From positions 1,364,190 to 1,428,189 of the forward strand of contig NC_037597.1 in NCBI RefSeq assembly GCF_003073045.1: a stretch of DNA of 64,000 bases. The letters run 5' to 3'. The notes beneath the pieces are model-generated. The model searched no databases, was not told where the DNA came from, and worked only from the letters and a program-made list of their open reading frames with translations. Within the stretch, counting starts at the first letter, position 1. Every line of letters begins with the position of its first letter. Made by a program: the position numbers and the translations under genes. This document shows positions 57,901-64,000 of this stretch, piece by piece. This stretch comes from Pomacea canaliculata (taxonomy: Eukaryota; Mollusca; Gastropoda; Architaenioglossa; Ampullariidae).

Positions 57901-60900
57901 ATAAAAGTTAAACTTTTGACATCACCATCATTTGTGATGCATTCCTTTGCTGTTGCTCAGTAGTCAAATGAATTGTATTTTTAAATCTAAGATTATTTAA
58001 GGATTTTTTTTTTAAGACACCCTGTGAATCTCTAATGCTGTTAGAAAAAAAAATTTTTTTTTTTTTTGAAGTGAAACATTTACAAGATTTAGCATGGGTA
58101 AAACATCTGTATTCACTTTGGGTTGACAGACTAAACATATATAAACTTTTGTAAAAAGTTTTCTCCGCTTGTAAAATATCAATGTTATCAAAGTTTATCT
58201 TAAATTGCCATAGTTAAACTCTGTCTTCAGCTTATCATTGACTTTACTGAGCTCTGACAATGTCGACACACTTTTTAAATTTCAGACTATAGATGCTCCT
58301 CCATTTATGATGGGGTTACATCCCAGTAAATCTAAGTTGAAAATATAAATTGCAAATTCATTTTATAGACTTAACCTACTGAACATCATCATAACTTAGC
58401 CTAGCCTGCCCTAAATAGGATCAGAACAACTACATTAGGCAGCAGCTGGGGAGTATCTAATGCAAGGCCTATTTGATAATAACATGTTGAATATCTCATA
58501 CAGTTTATTTAATATTGTACTAAAATATAAAAACTGGAAGTTTGAGTTCTACTAACACCATTGTAAATTTAAAAAAAATCTAAGGTCAAACCATCCAAAT
58601 TTGGAAACATGAGCAAAAACTAAATAAATGAAAATATGTTAATCTCGTACTATAAGAAAGTGTGGCTGCACAGACTATGTTCAAGAACTTGAGAAAATAT
58701 GTTGATATGGAAGAGCACCAAGGAGAAATCAGTATGTTTGGAATTGCTGGGATTTGGTTGGTCATTTTGTTTACCATTCTAGAATTGTTGTATATGCAGG
58801 TTAGGCTAATGAATAATGTTCTTCATTCAGTCGTTGACCAGATTAGCAGGGAAACGCTTTTATAGAAGGAAGATAGGGCACTTTGTTGTTCAGCTGGTAA
58901 ATGTGCATTCAGAAAGTTTGATTAATTTATTTTACAGACTTTATATATTTTTTAATTGTCAGAATTTTAAGGCTTGTTTTATAAATATTTGACTAATTCT
59001 TGACTGTAAAAGACCTGAAATATTGCTCTGCGTAGTGCCGTCGATTTGTTTTGTTTGTGTCCAACAAATTGAACTTGGGTATTGTGAGATTGTGCTGTGG
59101 AATCTGGTAATATACATGGTTATTGCTGACTGATTTCTTATGCCAAAGCACATTGAACATGCTGTCAGCAGGGAAGTCCACTGTAGAAGTGCTATTATTA
59201 TTTATTATTATAAATATTTACGTAAGTAATAAGTCTGATAGGTGTGCTGCTAAAACCGTTGTGTCTGGGGTTTAGTGTCTACCTATGAATTGTGGTAATA
59301 AGGAAAAATGCGTTTTTTGACTCTTCTTGCATTAGGTTGGACTCTCTTTTTTTGTGTGACTTTGTTTCTGTCTGTACTTTGTAGGGGCTGGGTGACTTCT
59401 CTGACATCTTCTCTATTTTCTTGGTTTTCACAACCTTTCAGAGAGCCAGCCGCTGAAGACACCCAGCAAGAAGAGAAGAAGGAAGAGACGGAGGTTTGTT
59501 TTGTTTGTTTCTGACCTAAAAGTCGTATTATACTTCTGCAGAGGTTTGCTTGTTAGTAAAGTACCAAGTAACTATTCTGTTCCTGTCTCCACAAGTTTTT
59601 CTTATTCAGATACATTATTACTTTACTGCTCTATAGAGGTTTGCATCTTATCTAAGTTCTTTGTGCCTTATTGTTACTTTCACAAAAGGTTTATTTGTTT
59701 CCTAAATGTCCTATAGTTATCCTGTTGCTGCTTTTGCAAGGTTAGTTTCTTACTCTGAATGCCTTGTTACTATGCTGGTGTCACTGAAGTCAGCTTTTTT
59801 AACAAGAACAACCATTTTACCTTCTAGCTTATTTTTTTCAGATTTTTCTTACAAATGTAAACATATCTAGATTTTCTTTTCAAGGTTGCTAGAAATAATC
59901 ATTTGTAGAAGCATCTGTGATGATTGTTAATTTTACTCGAATATTGCCTTTTTTTTTTTTTTGCACCTCTAATGGTGGTGTTTGTTATACTCTGCCTTGT
60001 TTTCATGATAAGTTACAAGAATTCAGGTGATATAGTTACACATTGTAAAATATGCTGTTATGAGATAGTGGTATTATAATGTTTGTAATATGAGTGGTAT
60101 AGTTTCACATTTTAAAATGTGCTTTCCAGAACAATGAGGAGGAAAAGACAGAAAAGAAGAAAGAAGAAGAGTCTGATCTATGGGAAGAGACGTTTAAGTC
60201 TTTCACAGAATCCAAACCTTTTGGTAGGTTTGCATTCGACTGCTTTGTGAGAAAGAAGACAAAGATTTAGTGAAATGACTTTTCTTTCAATATGCAAGTG
60301 TTAGAATTTGGCTGTGTGTCGCAAGTGTTGTTGCTATTGCCCTTTTGAGAGCTTCACATCATAAAGTAATTTTGTTGTTCAGGACCAACGTCAGTTGGTG
60401 TGGACATCTCCTTCCCAGGGGTGGAGTACGTGTATGGTATTCCTGAGCATGCTGAGTCCTTAGCTCTCAAGACAACCAAGTAGGCTGCTTTTTGGCTTGC
60501 TGTTTGACATGCAAATATGTCAGCTCAGTATGCTGTAGTTCATTAGACTCTTAAAGCTTTATGTTTCTGATTGCTCATGAAATACAGTCTTATTTGTTCA
60601 GTTTGTTTTGCGACATAAGTGGTTACAAATCAGATATTAGTGACATATCTAAACTTGTCATTTGGCAATCTCTGTTTCAAAAGTCTTTCAACAGCATTCT
60701 AAGTAGGACCATGGACTGATACCTATATATCCCATGGTATATTTAAACTTGTTACACCATTAATTCAGATTGGATTACTGTAAAACGCACATTGCTGTTT
60801 ATTTACTTGGCAGGTCCACAGATCCCTATCGTCTGTTCAACCTGGATGTATTTGAGTATGAACTGTACAACCCCATGGCCTTGTATGGTTCTGTGCCCCT

Positions 60901-61430
60901 TATGATTGCTCACAAGTGAGTCAGATGGCCTTTAAAGAGAACAGTGCATGCATGCATGGTTTTTAATTTTGTTTCTACTCAGGAAGCTTAAATGCAGCTG
61001 TTTTATAATGCTGATGGTAAAAAGTCCCCAAAGTCATAGCAACTATTTTGAATGGATTTTGAGGTCTTGAACCTTTTACAGCTTGTCCACTGTTTCACTC
61101 TTTTATATTTTGTTTTAACTTACAACTTAAATTTGACATTTACTACTCCCTTTGTATAAAGATGGTGTAGAGGTCATTTAGTTGTCAACTACAGCAAATT
61201 GACCTTTCTGTTGTTCACTTCGTGTATTTTTCTGCTTTATGCCTCTTGTATATTGTGTGGTGTTAAGCTAGCTTTTCAAAAAGCACTACAGATGTGCTGA
61301 GATGTTTTTATCTGGCTGTGATGATTTTAAATATCTTTTCCCTTGTTGCAGTGAGAAGAGAACACTGAGCGTGTTTTGGCTGAATGCTGCAGAAACGTGG
61401 GTAGACATCAGGTCGAATGTGGCAGACAAG
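54926..61430 (+). CDS. GANAB: Neutral alpha-glucosidase AB (glucosidase II alpha subunit), 3'-partial, 8 exons
   Basis: Catalytic subunit of ER glucosidase II (GH31), which trims the inner glucoses of N-glycans for calnexin/calreticulin folding. Coding: 54933-55039, 55379-55621, 55821-55988, 59442-59493, 60130-60223, 60383-60479, 60814-60915, 61352-61430; all junctions AG/GT and in phase, 314 codons. Signal peptide at residues 1-20 ([20 protein letters not shown]), then [16 protein letters not shown] as in the human N-terminus. Later blocks match human [16 protein letters not shown], an acidic Lys/Glu stretch, [49 protein letters not shown] and [20 protein letters not shown] acceptor at 54919-54925, before the ATG, implies a 5' UTR intron. 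The GH31 catalytic barrel lies beyond the window. About one third of the roughly 940-residue protein is present. Confidence 0.95.
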
Positions 61431-62977
61431 GTCAGTGCAACATTTCTTGTTGGCTTGAAGGCATGGCATGTGGAGTGTCATAATAATGGCATGATTGTTA
61501 CTGTAGCTAGATAGCGCCCTTTATTGATCTGAGCATTAGTTTTTGTTTTTGTTTTTTACTTGTTTTCTTCTAAAGGCCAGATTTTTAGTTTTCTACCCCT
61601 GTTTTATCATTGTTGACTTATGTGACATGGTACCATCTGAATGTTTGCAGACATTTTATAAAATTCTTTTCTTTTTTAACCTCCCTCCTCTTAATTTTTG
61701 TCAGCAGTTTAATATCGAAGGACTATATTTACCTACAAACCTCAAAAAAAGAGAGACAGAGAAAACTTTTACCAAAACAATAGCTGTTTCAGTGCTTCAG
61801 GCAAAAATAGGATATAAGTGGCAATTCTTTGACTGAATTGGTGATGATTAATTACTTCAGACTACTTACAGGCTACCTATGGAATTTCCTCAACTCATGT
61901 TTGAGCAGGCTTGCTTGTCTAGCACACCTTTTTTACAGCTACTGAAGAGCAAAGATGAGAAAGATTACAATTAACATAGGAAGAAATTTGGACTTAAGTA
62001 GGGTTTTTTTGGATTTTTAAAATGAGACATGGAGGAGGGTGTTTTTTCATAGGCTCCACTGAAGACATTCATAATCAAAGAATTTTTTTTTTTTAAATCT
62101 AGAAATAGCTAAACAGGTTAATTTCTTCATTTACCAGAAGCGCTGCAATCCTTTGACAGGAGGTTTGGGAAAATGCTCTCTGTCAGTAACAATAAAGGTG
62201 AGAGTGGATGTTCCAGATTCATACACTTCCAGGATGTTCTTCTTTGTATGGCGTGAGAACTGTTCTAGCAAAGTTTCTGTGGATCTATAGCCTGTACTGG
62301 TATTGTCAGTTGGTCACTTTAAAGTGGAATATTTAACTGGTATTTAAGCTCTGTTCACAGCTTTGCAACAGAATTCTGGTTGTGTTTTTTTTCTCACTTA
62401 GTCCCATATGTACACATCAGCAAAAAAACTGTACCAAAATGAAGAAGGGTTTGAGAAGCAGGCTTGCATTTTTGATAGTCACAAGGGGTACAGTAAAGGT
62501 TTTTTAACCTTTAGAAGTTTTATAAATAACATCAATGTTAAATTTTTTTCCTATATAAATCCAAGTGAACTTTTCATTTCTCCCATTAAGGCAAAGCGTA
62601 AGCAGATTTAGAACTGATGCAACAAGGAAGTACAACTTAAAACTGGATGTTTCTGCATGCTCTTACTTTTTTGTGTTGACTATCTCCCTCTGGTGGTCTT
62701 ATTTGTTTTTATTTATTTCTTTGTACTTTCTCAGATGACATGGAGTTATCCTCACTAGCTACCTTAATTCCAGCTGTCCACTCTCGATTGGTCAGAGCTG
62801 ACCAGTCAACAGGAAGAACACAAAACCAACCAACTCACTCATCCCTCCCCTACCCATGAGCTTTTAACCAGTTTTTTTCCAACCCTTGTGCACATATCGA
62901 GAAGGGCACATATTGTTTTTCTTCCTTGAGACACGGTTGATTAGATATGACGGTGCTGACTTTGTAGCTACTTAAGT
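61431..62977. other. GANAB intron, no exon recognised
   Basis: After the exon ending at 61430 (GTCAGT donor) I searched for the next conserved GANAB block (the WMSE region) and found none up to 64000. AT-rich intron sequence. Confidence 0.6.
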
Positions 62978-63960
62978 ATGACATCCGTCAAAGTCAGTTT
63001 TGTCTCAGCTGTTAGTGCAGATGGTGAGCTTGAGCAGATTACAAACCAGCAGTATTATCAGTGGGCAGGGTCGGGGAGGCAGGGCAAATACACAAAAGGC
63101 GACCATCAAGGTAAGCCCTTATTCTTAACAGAATGTACAGAAACTTCTAGAAGTGACTTTATGGCTGTAAATACAGGAAAGAAGAAGCTGAGTGAACAGC
63201 AGATGGTGTTAGCTGTTCTCCGAGAAAGGATGAGAGCTGGAGCAGGGGCGACTTTATCACGCCGACTTGTGGTTTGATTTAAAGAGATGCTGTAGCTGTT
63301 CTCTCAGATCTGTTGTCTCAGATCAGGCAATATGGGAGAGTTCGAACCGGTAGGAGAATGCACTATCGAGTAAATGTGAGGGTAAAGTTGCTAATGAGTG
63401 TATTATATCGGCGATATGCGGGGAGATATATGGCCAAGTCCACATGCCTTCGGATCAGGCCACAGCTCATCAAGATGTCAGGAAGGTGTGTTCAGCTGGA
63501 AGGCATGCGATCCAGGTCTCGGGAAAGGAAGCAATGTTATATGATGTCAGATGGAAAGGTTGTGAAATTGGAGTAGCGTACATTGACAGTAACAGTTGAG
63601 GTGGTTCTCACCCCAGGTAGCATGTACCCTAGTTTATGCAACCATATGTGGGTGCAGTAAGTGGAGCAACTGTGCGGATACCGGGGATGGTTCGAGGACA
63701 AGGTATGGTTGACAGGTTATTAAGTGACAGTGGCGGCTTGGTAATTACCCAGTTGGAGAAAACCTCGGGGACCGACCGACCATTGGACCTGATCTCTGTT
63801 GATTGGATAAAGCATATCTGGACCAAAGGTCTATAGACACAAAGTTTAGATTACGAGGCGAGCATAAACTTAAAGGTGCTGCAGCACTGCTTGTGGATTT
63901 AAGTGAGCATGGAAACTGGATCGAGTAGAATGGACAGAAGCATGCCAATGAGCATTTGAG
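62978..63960 (+). other. Cluster of open frames of unknown origin, possibly a decayed mobile element
   Basis: Three consecutive plus-strand open stretches in three different frames (62978-63277, 63313-63576, 63636-63836), with higher GC and better codon texture than the surrounding intron, suggest one longer reading frame broken by frameshifts. The third contains VRIPGMVRGQGMV then LLSDSGGLVI, faintly like the DSG/DTG motif of a retroelement aspartic protease. I do not recognise the rest. It lies in or beside a GANAB intron. Confidence 0.35.
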
Positions 63961-64000
63961 GTGCGATACGCATTGCTTACGGGGCTTCGGTAGCCCGTTC

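Overview
The window is animal nuclear DNA. Genes are split into many short GT-AG exons, introns are repeat-rich, and non-LTR retrotransposons, SINEs and hAT-type miniature elements are common. The gene content (a ciliary coiled-coil protein, two-domain galectins of invertebrate type, glucosidase II alpha) and the LINE protein signatures suggest a lophotrochozoan, most likely a gastropod mollusc. The species is an inference and cannot be fixed from the sequence alone.

Layout: (1) 851-7492, plus strand: eleven exons holding roughly the C-terminal four fifths of CFAP58 (CCDC147); the N-terminal exons lie left of the window. One internal exon (1943-2049) carries frame lesions. (2) 11402-21731, minus strand: a tandem-repeat galectin (two carbohydrate-recognition domains, CRDs), 8 coding exons, 303 residues when joined. 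(3) 21.8-29.8 kb: intergenic, with broken LINE copies and minisatellites. (4) 29837-49086, minus strand: a second tandem-repeat galectin, paralogous to the first exon by exon, 11 coding exons, 372 residues, with a longer linker built from four small exons of identical phase. (5) 49.1-54.9 kb: intergenic, with a hAT miniature element and a CR1/L2-like LINE fragment. (6) 54926-61430, plus strand: the first eight coding exons (314 codons) of glucosidase II alpha (GANAB); the catalytic part lies right of the window. (7) 61.4-64 kb: an intron or flank with an unidentified cluster of open frames.

The two galectin genes are a tandem segmental duplication of about 13 kb (about 8.47-21.8 kb) and 22 kb (about 27.2-49.2 kb). 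Homology runs from the 3' flank through introns to the first coding exon. After the duplication the copies diverged mainly in the linker between the two CRDs. Copy 1 has an internal duplication of its linker exon, with a one-base deletion in the extra copy, and the remnant of another linker exon. Copy 2 has several symmetric (phase 0-0) linker exons that could be included or skipped without changing the frame. This evolving linker module is the most interesting structure I see. The three gene families are functionally unrelated, and there is no sign of an operon-like or defence system.
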